Source of the DNA: Bacillota bacterium
GTDB lineage: Bacteria; Bacillota; Clostridia; Lachnospirales; Lachnospiraceae
DNA length: 64,000 nucleotides
Assembly: GCA_023391695.1 (NCBI GenBank)
Contig: JAEWAK010000038.1
Span: forward strand, 39,533 to 103,532
Reading direction: 5' to 3'
Shown piece after piece: positions 33,522 to 42,536 of the stretch. A program made the position numbers and the translations under genes. Under the pieces are notes generated by a model. It was not told where the DNA came from. It saw nothing but the letters and a program-made list of their open reading frames with translations, and made no database searches. Position 1 is the stretch's first letter. Every line of letters starts with the position of its first letter.

Positions 33522-34991
33522 GTGGTACAAGAGTTATTTGACAAAAATATATTTTCCTACATAATGTTAGCTCTTTGCGCATGCGGAATATTATTAAAAT
33601 TAATATTGAATATGATTTATTCACGGCTGATTAAAGCATCGGACAATATGGCTAAGTCTAAGAATAAATTGACTCAAATGATGAAAAAAAAGTTTGAAAC
33701 CTGCTATAAACTGAAAATAGGTGTGAATAATGTGGATATCTTTGTGGATAAGTATGTTTTTCGGCATAGATTTTGTGGAATTCTTTTATCAACATGGGAG
33801 AACATCGGTGGACAAATTCTTATGTTATGCCTTTTAATCGGTTCAATCAGCACGATTCTGGGGTTAATTTATGAATGTGGAAAACAGCAGATTCTGACTA
33901 CTTTCTCTGTGGGTATTTTAACAAGCGGATTGTTGATATTTTTAGAGGGGTTAATCAACCTGTCCGGCAGGAAAGAATTAATCCGCCTTAATATGAAGGA
34001 TTATCTGGAAAATATTTTAAAGGTACGCTTAGAGCAGGAGCAGGTACAGCCGGAATTAATCGAACAGTATAAGAAAGAATATCTGCGAGAGGAAGCTGCC
34101 CAGGCATTGAGCAGCTCTGAGCTGTTAGCGGCAGCCTCCGAGAAAACGGGAAAACTTACAAGAAAAGAAAAGAAGGACAGGCTTACCAGGCTGAAGACTG
34201 AGAAGTTAAGGGAAAAGAAGCAGCAGAAAGAAGCTGCCAAATTGGAAAGGGCAAGTAAAAAAGCCGAAAAGAAAGCTGCTATAAAAACAAAGAAAGAAGA
34301 AAAACAGCTGTTAAAAGAAAAGAAGAAACTGGCTAAGGTGCAAAGCAGGCAGAAAGCACGTGAGGAAGAGGAGCGCATTAAAAGGGAAACCAAGCTTGCC
34401 CTGGAAAGAAAAAGGGATGCGGAAAGAGCTGAGATAGAGAGAATCCGGTCTGAAGTAAAGGCGAATGAAGAACATAAAAGGGAAGAAAAACGCAGACAGG
34501 AAGAGATAAAAAAAGCATTGTTATTGGAAAAGAAAGCTTTAAAAGAAGAAATGCGTAAGGGTCAGCCTGTGGAATATAAGACCATTGCCCAGGAAAGAAA
34601 AGAGAGCCTGAAAAGGGAGATCAGGGAACGCAGGAGTTTAGAAGCCAATGATGATAAGGAAACGGTTTTACAAAATAAGCCGGAAGATAAAATCGCCGTT
34701 GCCTTGATGGAAGAAAAACAGGCGGCAGGAAAATCATTTGCGGGGAAATCCATGGAAGAAAAGCCCGGGGCTGAAAAATCAAATGCCCAGAAATATCCGG
34801 TGGAAAAAGCTGCTGTGGAGAGAGTAAACATGGAGAAAGCCCATGTTGAAAAACCGAAAGTGGAAAAAGCCAAGGTAATTAAAACTAATACTGCTCCGGA
34901 AGAAAAACCGGTTAATAATAGAAAAGCAAAACAGGTAATCAGCGAGGATGATAAGCTGATTGAGGACATCTTAAAAGAATTTCTGGCTTAG
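33522..34991 (+). CDS. Membrane protein with long Lys/Glu-rich coiled coil
   Basis: 489 residues, not recognised as a named family. Membrane helices are seen at about 10-32, 92-113 and 122-145. The remaining 340 residues (from ~150) are highly charged, dominated by Lys, Glu, Arg and Ala with repeated RK/EE clusters, the pattern of a long single helix or coiled coil. Near the C-terminus there are short repeats of the form VEKAxVEKxxVEK. It may be a scaffold anchored in the cytoplasmic membrane. Start is GTG 33522 behind GAAAGGGG. No partner gene nearby. Confidence 0.6.
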   Translation: MVQELFDKNIFSYIMLALCACGILLKLILNMIYSRLIKASDNMAKSKNKLTQMMKKKFETCYKLKIGVNNVDIFVDKYVFRHRFCGILLSTWENIGGQILMLCLLIGSISTILGLIYECGKQQILTTFSVGILTSGLLIFLEGLINLSGRKELIRLNMKDYLENILKVRLEQEQVQPELIEQYKKEYLREEAAQALSSSELLAAASEKTGKLTRKEKKDRLTRLKTEKLREKKQQKEAAKLERASKKAEKKAAIKTKKEEKQLLKEKKKLAKVQSRQKAREEEERIKRETKLALERKRDAERAEIERIRSEVKANEEHKREEKRRQEEIKKALLLEKKALKEEMRKGQPVEYKTIAQERKESLKREIRERRSLEANDDKETVLQNKPEDKIAVALMEEKQAAGKSFAGKSMEEKPGAEKSNAQKYPVEKAAVERVNMEKAHVEKPKVEKAKVIKTNTAPEEKPVNNRKAKQVISEDDKLIEDILKEFLA

Positions 34992-34999
34992 AATATATG

Positions 35000-35041
35000 G
35001 GGCTGTCACAAAATAGTCTTGATAGACAAAAATGACAGCCC
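35000..35041 (+). terminator. Stem-loop after the coiled-coil gene
   Basis: GGGCTGTCA (35000-35008) pairs with TGACAGCCC (35033-35041). The left arm with following CAAAA resembles the ends of the family 2 repeats (30839, 43792). No T-run is present, so termination is not certain. Confidence 0.5.
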
Positions 35042-35214
35042 ATCGGATGCAGGCTGGTAAAAACACTGCCCTTATCAAAAATTTAAGAATCAATTCTGAT
35101 AAGCTATAATATTTGCTGTAAAAAAAATATATTGCTTATAAGGCATCACTTTGATAGAATAAAAAGGTATATAAGTTAATGACCCTATAATGACTATTAA
35201 AGGAGTGCATGAAA

Positions 35215-36564
35215 ATGAACAAAAATGTAACGTTTGATTATTCAGCAGCAAAAGGGTTTATCACCGAATCTGAAATAAAGATGATAGAGAATATTGCAGA
35301 AAATGCAAAAAAAGAGTTACTGAATAAAACAGGTGCAGGAAATGATTTCCTGGGATGGATCGATCTACCTGTGGATTATGACAAAGAAGAATTCAGCCGT
35401 ATTCAGGCGGCCGCAAGGAAGATTCAACAGGATTCCGAGGTATTACTGGTAATCGGAATCGGCGGCTCTTATTTAGGTGCCAGGGCAGCCATTGAGTTTT
35501 TAAGACACAGCTTTTATAATTCCGTTTCCAGGGAAATCAGAAAAACACCGGAGATTTACTATGTAGGAAATAATATCAGCAGTACTTATATCAGCCATCT
35601 GATTGAAGTAATCGGAGACAGGGATTTCTCCATTAACATTATCAGCAAATCCGGTACAACAACGGAACCTGCCATTGCATTCCGTGTATTTAAAAAGCTG
35701 CTGAATGAAAAATACGGCAGGACGGAAGCTGCCAAGAGAATCTATGCCACCACCGATAAGGCCAAGGGAGCCTTAAAGGACCTGGCTACGGAAGAAGGCT
35801 ATGAAAGCTTCGTGGTTCCGGATGACGTAGGCGGACGCTATTCCGTGTTAACGGCAGTGGGTCTGCTGCCTATTGCCGTAAGCGGGGCCGATATAGGAAA
35901 ATTAATGGAAGGCGCAGGAAGCATGCGGGAACGCTGCCTTAATAATCCTTTCTCCTCCAATGACGCCATGTTATACGCTGCCGTACGTAATATTCTCTTA
36001 AGAAAGGGTAAGAATATCGAAATAGTTGCGAACTATGAACCTTCCCTTCATTATGTTTCCGAATGGTGGAAACAGTTATACGGGGAAAGCGAAGGCAAGG
36101 ACCAAAAGGGTATCTTCCCGGCAGCAGTGGACTTAACAACGGATCTTCACTCCATGGGACAGTTTATCCAGGACGGCCAGAGAACCATGTTCGAAACCGT
36201 TATCAGCCTTGCGAAATCTTCCCATGAAATTATTATGGAAGAGGAAACGGTGGATCTGGACGGCCTGAATTACTTGGCCGGCAAGAGCGTGGATTTTATC
36301 AATAAAAGTGCCATGAACGGAACCAGGCTGGCTCATACCGACGGGAATGTCCCTAACCTGATTGTAATTCTTCCGGAACAGAATGAATTTTCTTTAGGTG
36401 AATTATTCTATTTCTTTGAATTTGCCTGCGGTATCAGCGGATATATACTTGGCGTGAATCCGTTTGACCAGCCGGGTGTGGAAAGCTATAAGAAGAATAT
36501 GTTTGCACTTCTGGGCAAGCCGGGATTTGAAATACAAAGAGAAGAATTATTGAAAAGATTATAA
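35215..36564 (+). CDS. pgi: Glucose-6-phosphate isomerase
   Basis: 449 residues, the normal length of the Firmicutes type; interconverts glucose 6-phosphate and fructose 6-phosphate. Motifs include LVIGIGGSYLGARAA, ISKSGTTTEPA, the GGRYSVLTAVG segment, and a C-terminal region with LGVNPFDQPGVE-x-x-K. ATG 35215 is preferred to 35209 because GGAG lies nine bases before 35215 and only three before 35209. Confidence 0.96.
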   Translation: MNKNVTFDYSAAKGFITESEIKMIENIAENAKKELLNKTGAGNDFLGWIDLPVDYDKEEFSRIQAAARKIQQDSEVLLVIGIGGSYLGARAAIEFLRHSFYNSVSREIRKTPEIYYVGNNISSTYISHLIEVIGDRDFSINIISKSGTTTEPAIAFRVFKKLLNEKYGRTEAAKRIYATTDKAKGALKDLATEEGYESFVVPDDVGGRYSVLTAVGLLPIAVSGADIGKLMEGAGSMRERCLNNPFSSNDAMLYAAVRNILLRKGKNIEIVANYEPSLHYVSEWWKQLYGESEGKDQKGIFPAAVDLTTDLHSMGQFIQDGQRTMFETVISLAKSSHEIIMEEETVDLDGLNYLAGKSVDFINKSAMNGTRLAHTDGNVPNLIVILPEQNEFSLGELFYFFEFACGISGYILGVNPFDQPGVESYKKNMFALLGKPGFEIQREELLKRL

Positions 36565-36620
36565 TTCCGGTATGTAGAACTTCAATAAAATACAGAACGT
36601 CATAAAATTCATATAAAATT

Positions 36621-36684
36621 AAAGACTGTCTTAAACCATTGGTTTTAAAGAATAGAACCTCTGAATTAAGACAGTCTTTTATTT
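36621..36684. terminator. Bidirectional terminator between pgi and the M15 peptidase gene
   Basis: AAAGACTGTCTTAA (36621-36634) pairs with TTAAGACAGTCTTT (36666-36679), with T-run TTTTATTT after and A-rich bases before. It separates convergent genes. Confidence 0.75.
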
Positions 36685-36731
36685 ACTTTAATATCAGCAT
36701 AAGAATTTGATCATTCCTTCTCGCCTTGGTT

Positions 36732-37718
36732 TTAATCTATGGCTTTCTGGAAATGCTGGTAATCCGGTTCGCTTTTCCAGAAACCACCCCAGGTAAAGCC
36801 CCTTTTTGTAAATGCCTGGTAGCATAAGTCATCTTCGTCTATGTAATATGCGCAGTCCAAAGTACGGTCTGCATAGGTGCTTCCTTCAACCGGCAGTATA
36901 GTGGTTCCTTTATTCGTATACTGAATATAAGGGTTATATAAAGGATTGATGTCAATTGCCAGGCCTAATGCGTGTTTGGACAGATGGGTGGAACCGGGAA
37001 CCGAGCGGTAATTAAAAGAGGAAGTATTGTTAGCAGCCATGGAAGCATTGTCATCCGCATCATATTCATCTACCAGTACCATCCTCTCAATGGGGTACTG
37101 CTTGTCATATAACTCTGCGAAAATATCCACGATATCGGCAGCAATCGCCTTGTTTACGATTAATTCCCCTATATGTGTTTTCTCATCAAATCCACAATAA
37201 AGTACCCGTACATATCTTAAATCCCCGAAGGGAACGGTACAATCCGCTTTATAAGATTTTCCGGTAATTCTTGATTTTATGTCATCTTTAATCTTTTCAT
37301 AGTAAAAACATGTATCCATTAAGGTGTCTCCTAAAACTTTTACGTCTATAACCGTTCCGGCTGACAATTGCCGCAGGGTTTTTCTCGTTATGGGAACGGT
37401 GTTTGTCTGTCTGCTTAAATCACTGCCGGTCTCATAGTCTTTTTCGGACCCTGGGGATGCTCCGTCGGAAGGTAGTATATCCTCACCGGAAAGGCTGTCT
37501 TTCTCTTCTTCGGTATTGCCCGAATCGGCAGCCGAATCCGTGGTACCGGTATTGGGGGTATTTTCCCCTGTTATCCCGTTTCCAGCCGTTGCCCTGGCTG
37601 TGCCGGAGTCCGGATCTTGAGCCCCGTGCGGATTATCCAATTTACCGATGACATTGGCCATAAACAGGATAAGCAGAATAAGTATTGACAGAATAAGGAG
37701 GTTTATTTTTCTCTTCAT
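36732..37718 (-). CDS. M15 family D-alanyl-D-alanine carboxypeptidase-like protein
   Basis: 328 residues with an N-terminal signal anchor (residues 7-25), a Thr/Gly/Asp-rich linker (28-105) and a peptidase domain. The zinc motif is S-T-H-L-S-K-H-A-L-G-L-A-I-D-I-N. The C-terminal part has FTKRGFTWGGFW and DYQHF, which supplies a further zinc ligand. It would trim peptidoglycan outside the membrane. No clear ribosome site precedes the ATG; translation is perhaps coupled to the 37737 gene, which ends 18 bp earlier. Confidence 0.82.
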   Translation of the reverse strand: MKRKINLLILSILILLILFMANVIGKLDNPHGAQDPDSGTARATAGNGITGENTPNTGTTDSAADSGNTEEEKDSLSGEDILPSDGASPGSEKDYETGSDLSRQTNTVPITRKTLRQLSAGTVIDVKVLGDTLMDTCFYYEKIKDDIKSRITGKSYKADCTVPFGDLRYVRVLYCGFDEKTHIGELIVNKAIAADIVDIFAELYDKQYPIERMVLVDEYDADDNASMAANNTSSFNYRSVPGSTHLSKHALGLAIDINPLYNPYIQYTNKGTTILPVEGSTYADRTLDCAYYIDEDDLCYQAFTKRGFTWGGFWKSEPDYQHFQKAID

Positions 37719-37736
37719 GATAACGGCACCATTCTT

Positions 37737-38006
37737 TCAGCCTTCTTCTATGACATGAATTTCCAGATAATCAAAATCGATCCGTTCGATAAAATTATCC
37801 TGTGTAAATCTGGTTTTATCATGTTTTTTAAAATCCGCAATGGTGGAATCCAGCCAGATGGGTTTTGATAAATCAAACTGGTAACAGATTTCATCAATTG
37901 CGGCAAATATTTTTTTGGTACGGTTTAATTCTATATTATCATTACAGATAACGGTATCACGCAACATACGGTTATCTTTAAATATTTTGGCCCATAATCG
38001 GAACAT
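37737..38006 (-). CDS. Small conserved hypothetical protein
   Basis: 89 residues, not recognised. The sequence is hydrophilic, alpha/beta-like, with a C-terminal F-D-Y-L-E-I-H-V-I-E strand. ATG 38006 is preferred over 38018 because GGAG lies six bases before it. It ends just before the M15 gene and probably shares its transcript. A GCCTGC-CTTAA-GCAGGC hairpin is placed upstream of the start. Confidence 0.55.
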   Translation of the reverse strand: MFRLWAKIFKDNRMLRDTVICNDNIELNRTKKIFAAIDEICYQFDLSKPIWLDSTIADFKKHDKTRFTQDNFIERIDFDYLEIHVIEEG

Positions 38007-38153
38007 AGCATTCTCCATTCATTAACAGTACGGCCTGCTTAAGGCAGGCGGTTTGCATAAACTAAATATTTCTTTTTCTTTTCAACTATTATAGCATATG
38101 AATATTAAGGATGTATAGTTTTTTGAAGGGTAATTTAAATTTAATAAAAAAAG

Positions 38154-38204
38154 TTGTATATTTTTACTTCCTTCCGTTATAATTGATGTACATTGATATA
38201 CATC
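38154..38204 (+). promoter_or_regulatory. Promoter with adjacent inverted repeat upstream of the DUF554 gene
   Basis: TTGTAT (38154-38159), an 18-bp spacer and TATAAT (38178-38183). An inverted repeat GATGTA (38185-38190) / TACATC (38199-38204) begins one base after the -10 box, a position suited to an operator. The rest of the gap 38019-38420 shows no gene. Confidence 0.5.
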
Positions 38205-38420
38205 CCGGAAAACATCCATAATTCTTTACAGATAAGTAACCGGTGTTTTTTTCGCAGTTTTGAATGTTGATTTTATAAAACGGGGCATGTTTCACTGCAA
38301 AGTTCCGGCTTGATAAGGTTCAGCGGATATACGTATTCTATTTTTTTTCATGCTCAGAACCATATTATACAACTAGCTGTATGGCAGGTAAAATTACATA
38401 AAATATCGGAGGTACATAAT

Positions 38421-39140
38421 ATGACAGGCGTTATGATAAATGGAGCCGCCGTATTGTTTGGCGGACTTATCGGTATGCTGTTTAAAAAGGGGATACCGGA
38501 CAGTATTGAGAAAAGTATGAACAAAGCCCTGGGTATTGTAGTTATTGTTATAGGTTTTAATGGCATTATATCAAATATGTTCCAGGTCCGAGGAGACGGT
38601 TCCTTAAAATCATCCGGAGAATTACTCCTGGCCATCAGCCTTGCCTTAGGTACCTTAACGGGGGAATTATTAAAGCTGGATGACAAAATGAATGCATTCA
38701 GTAATAAAATTGAAGAAAAGTTTAAAATTGAAGGCTTCACCATCGGATTTATAACAGCCTCAAGCATCTGCTGTATTGGAGCTATGGGAATTATCGGATC
38801 ATTGACCGGCGGATTGACCGGGGATCACAGTATTTTGATAACGAAGAGCATACTGGATTTTGTAATTACCGTTGTATTAGCTGCCAGTTTAGGGTTCGGA
38901 GTAATGTTTTCCTTTATACCTTTGGTTCTGTATCAAGGGAGTATCTGCTTATTTGCAGGAGTATTAAGTAATATTTTGGCGGGAGAATTACTGACCCAGG
39001 TATGTATGGTCGGTTACACCTTAATAGTATGTGTCGGATTGAATCTGATGACAGGAATCAAATTTAAGACGGTAAATATGCTGCCGTCCCTTCTTATCCC
39101 GATCCTTTATTACGGAATCCAGGTTCTTTTTAAGGTATAA
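38421..39140 (+). CDS. DUF554 family membrane protein
   Basis: 239 residues with about seven hydrophobic segments. The N-terminal NGAAVLFGGLIGMLFKKGIP and the central CIGAMGIIGSLTGGLTGDHSILITKSILDFV are the DUF554 (YdfK-like) landmarks. Predicted transporter or channel of unknown substrate. ATG 38421 follows CGGAGGT; an upstream frame from 38310 is not supported. Confidence 0.88.
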   Translation: MTGVMINGAAVLFGGLIGMLFKKGIPDSIEKSMNKALGIVVIVIGFNGIISNMFQVRGDGSLKSSGELLLAISLALGTLTGELLKLDDKMNAFSNKIEEKFKIEGFTIGFITASSICCIGAMGIIGSLTGGLTGDHSILITKSILDFVITVVLAASLGFGVMFSFIPLVLYQGSICLFAGVLSNILAGELLTQVCMVGYTLIVCVGLNLMTGIKFKTVNMLPSLLIPILYYGIQVLFKV

Positions 39141-39329
39141 TGTCTGTCGACATTATACCGCGCCGAACGAAGTGAGTGCGCATCAACGCCGTAAAGCGGC
39201 GCATACCATGGGAGCCTGCGGACATGGTATAATGTCGGCAGACATTATACCGTGCCGAACGAAGTGAGTGCGCATCAACGCCGTAAAGCGGCGCATACCA
39301 TGGGAGCCTGCGGACATGGTATAATGTAC
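39134..39329. repeat. 92-bp tandem repeat, about 2.1 copies
   Basis: Two nearly identical 92-bp units start at 39134 and 39226, with a partial third at 39318. Each has an internal palindrome GGTATAATGTC/GACATTATACC, a GCGC hairpin, an ACGCCGTAAAGCGGCG hairpin, then ACCATGGGAG. The units differ at about four positions. There are no unique spacers, so this is not a CRISPR. It sits directly after the DUF554 gene. Confidence 0.9.
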
Positions 39330-39464
39330 TCTGGCGTTTATGGCAATGCCCGGAGAAAGCAATTTTTCAAATTTATCAATGCGAATCAGGATTAACAGAC
39401 TGCCGGCATAATTTGTCTGCCTTATGGTCAAAATAAGTACAGACAAATGAAAGGAGCTAAAACA

Positions 39465-39710
39465 ATGATTGGATTCCAGCCGAATGAAACAGAAACAATT
39501 ACCCGAACTTCAAAGCCCGGGGAGAAAGAAGTACCGTCTACAAAGCCGGATGTTGAAATAACCAATCCCAATCCGTCATCCGTACCCGCTCCCCAGCCGG
39601 ATACCATAGTAAGCAGCCCTGCACCGGAAATTAAGCCAATTCCCGCGGAACATCCGGATTCTCCCACAACACCGGAAATTTCCCCTGTTCAGCCGGTTGA
39701 ATTATCTTAA
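39465..39710 (+). CDS. Small Pro/Thr/Glu-rich hypothetical protein
   Basis: 81 residues, low complexity, with many P-x-P and P-E motifs, no membrane helix and no signal. ATG 39465 follows AAAGGAGC. It is not recognised; a short flexible polypeptide. It could be a remnant, but the ribosome site and codon use argue for a real gene. Confidence 0.45.
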   Translation: MIGFQPNETETITRTSKPGEKEVPSTKPDVEITNPNPSSVPAPQPDTIVSSPAPEIKPIPAEHPDSPTTPEISPVQPVELS

Positions 39711-39796
39711 ACAATTCCGTAAGCAGGCGGTGGAACAAAGATGAGATGGGGTTAATCCACATCGAAAACATGAAGGAAAATATTCTCTTTGTCTAA

Positions 39797-39864
39797 GGCC
39801 ATCACCGGAGGCAGGTGTAAGTTTCTTTCCCGAAGGAAGCTTACACCTGCCTCCGGTGATGGCC
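39797..39864. repeat. Perfect palindrome with 25-bp arms
   Basis: Left arm 39797-39821 (starts GGCCATCACC) and right arm 39840-39864 are exact inverted copies around an 18-base loop that has its own short hairpin. It lacks a T-run. It lies between the Pro-rich gene and niaR. Confidence 0.9.
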
Positions 39865-39974
39865 GAATGTGTTTATCCCGGGGGTAAGAGGTAATACCTT
39901 GCATTTCCCATACAGATATTATAAAATAAATTAAATACATAGGTTGTTAACCGGATTAAAGGAGGAGTGTTGTA

Positions 39975-40517
39975 ATGGAAGGGCAGGAACGCCGTGAAAA
40001 GATTATACAGCTGCTGCAGAATACCAAAGAGCCGATCTCCGGAACGGAGTTTGCAAAAAGACTTGGAGTCAGCCGGCAGGTAATTGTTCAGGATATTGCC
40101 CTGTTAAGGGCGGTAAACAAGAATATATTATCCACAACAAAAGGATATATGATATACCTCCAGGAGAAACAAAAGGTAAACCGCTGCTTTACGGTTAAAC
40201 ACACAACGGATGAAATAGAAGATGAATTATGTACCATTGTGGATAACGGCGGAAAAGTACTGGATGTCATTGTTATCCATGAGCTTTACGGTGAAATTGC
40301 AGCAGATTTAATCATAAAAAGCCGACAGGATGTATATGACTTCGTAAAGAAGGTAAAATTAAGAAATACGGTACCCTTAAAGGAATTAACGGATGGAATC
40401 CATCTGCATACCGTGGAAGCGGACTCGGAGAAAATTCTGGACAATATTGAAAAGGCACTGAGGGAGAAAAGGTACTTACTCGATCCGGAGGATAAATCTT
40501 TTGACAATCTGCCATGA
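39975..40517 (+). CDS. niaR: NiaR-type transcriptional repressor (niacin-responsive)
   Basis: 180 residues. Residues 1-65 are a DeoR/BirA-like winged HTH (EFAKRLGVSRQVIVQDIALLR). The rest is a 3H domain with three conserved histidines seen in VIVIHELYG and DGIHLHTV. NiaR proteins bind nicotinic acid and repress NAD precursor uptake and synthesis genes. No niacin transporter is nearby, so its targets lie elsewhere. Strong GGAGG before ATG. Confidence 0.88.
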   Translation: MEGQERREKIIQLLQNTKEPISGTEFAKRLGVSRQVIVQDIALLRAVNKNILSTTKGYMIYLQEKQKVNRCFTVKHTTDEIEDELCTIVDNGGKVLDVIVIHELYGEIAADLIIKSRQDVYDFVKKVKLRNTVPLKELTDGIHLHTVEADSEKILDNIEKALREKRYLLDPEDKSFDNLP

Positions 40518-40599
40518 TATTGGTAAAATAAGAACGAAAGTAAGAAAACCTGCGCCAGTTGTGAAACAGCCGGCATATTAATAAAGAGGAAGTGCAAGC

Positions 40600-42162
40600 A
40601 TGTCATATACTGCTCTTTACAGAAAATTCCGCCCAAGTGATTTTAATGATGTAAAAGGTCAGGATCATATCGTAACTACCTTAAAAAATCAGGTAAAAGC
40701 GGACAGGATAGGCCATGCCTATTTATTTTGCGGAACCAGGGGAACGGGTAAGACTACTATAGCCAAAATATTGGGTAAAGCAGTTAATTGTGAACACCCG
40801 GTAGACGGAAGCCCCTGCAATGAATGTTCCATGTGCAAATCCATTCATAACCAGACTTCAATGAATGTTATAGAGATCGATGCTGCTTCCAACAACGGTG
40901 TGGATAATATCCGTGAAATCGTGGATGAAGTGCGTTATTCCCCTACGGAAGGCAGATATAAGGTGTATATTATCGATGAGGTCCATATGCTCTCGGCAGG
41001 AGCTTTTAATGCCCTGCTAAAGACACTGGAAGAACCGCCTTCCTACGTAATCTTTATATTAGCTACCACAGAGGCCCATAAAATTCCTATTACGATTTTA
41101 TCAAGATGCCAGCGATATGATTTTAAGCGGATTACCATTGACACCATCGCGGCCAGGCTGACGGATTTAATGCAGCGGGAGGGAGTAGAAGCGGAAGAGA
41201 AAGCAGTCCGGTATATAGCCAGGATGGGTGACGGTTCCCTTCGTGATGCTTTAAGTCTCTTAGACCAGTGCATCGCCTTTTATTTCGGGCAGAAGCTTAC
41301 CTTTGACAATGTACTGGAAGTACTGGGGGCCGTGGATATTGAGGTATTTGCAAGGTTACTTGAGGTTATCCTTAACGGTGACGTGACCGGCGCCATGAAG
41401 CTGTTGGAGGAACTTATCATAAAAGGCAAGGAATTGACCCAGTTCACGGTTGACTTTACCTGGTATTTAAGAAACCTGCTTTTGGTTAAGACCTCCGAAG
41501 ATACGGCTGAGGTAATTGAAGTTTCTACGGACAATCTGGTCATTTTAAAGGCACAGGCAGAACAGGTCGATGTGGAGACCCTGATAAGGTATATCCGGAT
41601 ATTTTCGGATTTATCCAACCAGATCAAATATGCCTCCCAGAAAAGGGTCATAGTCGAGGTGGCATTGATTAAGCTGTGCAAACCCCAGATGGAAACCGGT
41701 TATGAAGATATTCTTAACCGGTTGAAATTAGTTGAAAATAAATTGGAAAACGGAATAATACCCGTTTCGGATAAGGCTCCTTTACCCCCGGTACAAAAAG
41801 CCGGCGGGGAAAAAAAGCCTTTACAGCTTCCCAAGGCAATATCGGAGGATTTAAAAGAGGTAGCCAGGAACTGGAATAATATTGTGGCAGGCACCTCACT
41901 TTTAACAAAGGCCTCCTTAATGAATGCCAAACCCAGTATAGGAGGCAACGATACTCTTTTACTTGTGTTTACCGAAGCCATGGACCAGGAATTAATATCC
42001 CAGGAAAACCATATGAAAGAGCTGAAGGCTGCCATTGCCAGGGCAATCAATAAAGAAGTGGAGATTCAGACAAAACTGTTAACCCAAGGTAAAGAAAACA
42101 TAGAGGATATACCGGATTTAACAAAAATAATTAAAAATATAACGATTGAATATGAGGATTAA
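40600..42162 (+). CDS. dnaX: DNA polymerase III subunits gamma/tau
   Basis: 520 residues, clamp-loader AAA+ ATPase. Walker A is GTRGTGKT (45-52), the zinc finger has Cys64, Cys73, Cys76 and Cys79, DEVHMLS is Walker B, and LSRCQRYDF is the sensor/SRC motif. The shorter C-terminal part is the tau extension. It starts the dnaX-ybaB-recR operon. Confidence 0.97.
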   Translation: MSYTALYRKFRPSDFNDVKGQDHIVTTLKNQVKADRIGHAYLFCGTRGTGKTTIAKILGKAVNCEHPVDGSPCNECSMCKSIHNQTSMNVIEIDAASNNGVDNIREIVDEVRYSPTEGRYKVYIIDEVHMLSAGAFNALLKTLEEPPSYVIFILATTEAHKIPITILSRCQRYDFKRITIDTIAARLTDLMQREGVEAEEKAVRYIARMGDGSLRDALSLLDQCIAFYFGQKLTFDNVLEVLGAVDIEVFARLLEVILNGDVTGAMKLLEELIIKGKELTQFTVDFTWYLRNLLLVKTSEDTAEVIEVSTDNLVILKAQAEQVDVETLIRYIRIFSDLSNQIKYASQKRVIVEVALIKLCKPQMETGYEDILNRLKLVENKLENGIIPVSDKAPLPPVQKAGGEKKPLQLPKAISEDLKEVARNWNNIVAGTSLLTKASLMNAKPSIGGNDTLLLVFTEAMDQELISQENHMKELKAAIARAINKEVEIQTKLLTQGKENIEDIPDLTKIIKNITIEYED

Positions 42163-42182
42163 TCATCGGAAGGAGAATAAAC

Positions 42183-42536
42183 ATGGCAAAACGCGGTGGA
42201 TTTCCGGGAGGAGCAATGCCCGGCAATATGAATAACTTAATGAAACAGGCTCAGAGAATGCAAAAGCAGATGGAAGAGAAGACCAAGGAGATAGAAGAGA
42301 AGGAATGGGAAGCTTCTGTTGGCGGAGGTGCGGTTACCGTAAAGGTATCCGGTAAGAAAGAGATTACATCGGTGACCCTTTCTAAGGATGTTGTCGATCC
42401 CGATGACATTGAAATGCTGCAGGATCTGGTTATGGCAGCAGTGAATGAAGCCTTCCGTAAAATGGAAGAGGAATCCCAGGCTGCCATGAGTTCAATTACC
42501 GGAGGCTTAGGCGGTTTAGGAGGATTTCCTTTCTAA
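42183..42536 (+). CDS. ybaB: YbaB/EbfC family nucleoid-associated protein
   Basis: 117 residues with Gly/Met-rich N-terminus, central helix KQAQRMQKQMEEK, and V-x-V-K-V-S-G-K-K-E-I, a small dimeric DNA-binding protein. It lies between dnaX and recR, the standard order, and its stop overlaps the recR ATG by one base. Confidence 0.93.
   Translation: MAKRGGFPGGAMPGNMNNLMKQAQRMQKQMEEKTKEIEEKEWEASVGGGAVTVKVSGKKEITSVTLSKDVVDPDDIEMLQDLVMAAVNEAFRKMEEESQAAMSSITGGLGGLGGFPF

Noticed and set aside
34001..34393. Minus-strand frame opposite the coiled-coil gene
   Set aside because: Shadow of a Lys/Glu-rich coding region, giving Ser/Phe-rich nonsense.
39134..39329. CRISPR array
   Set aside because: Two identical units abut directly with no unique spacers.
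39183..39446. Minus-strand frame over the 92-bp repeat
   Set aside because: Direct translation of the tandem repeat; no start signal.
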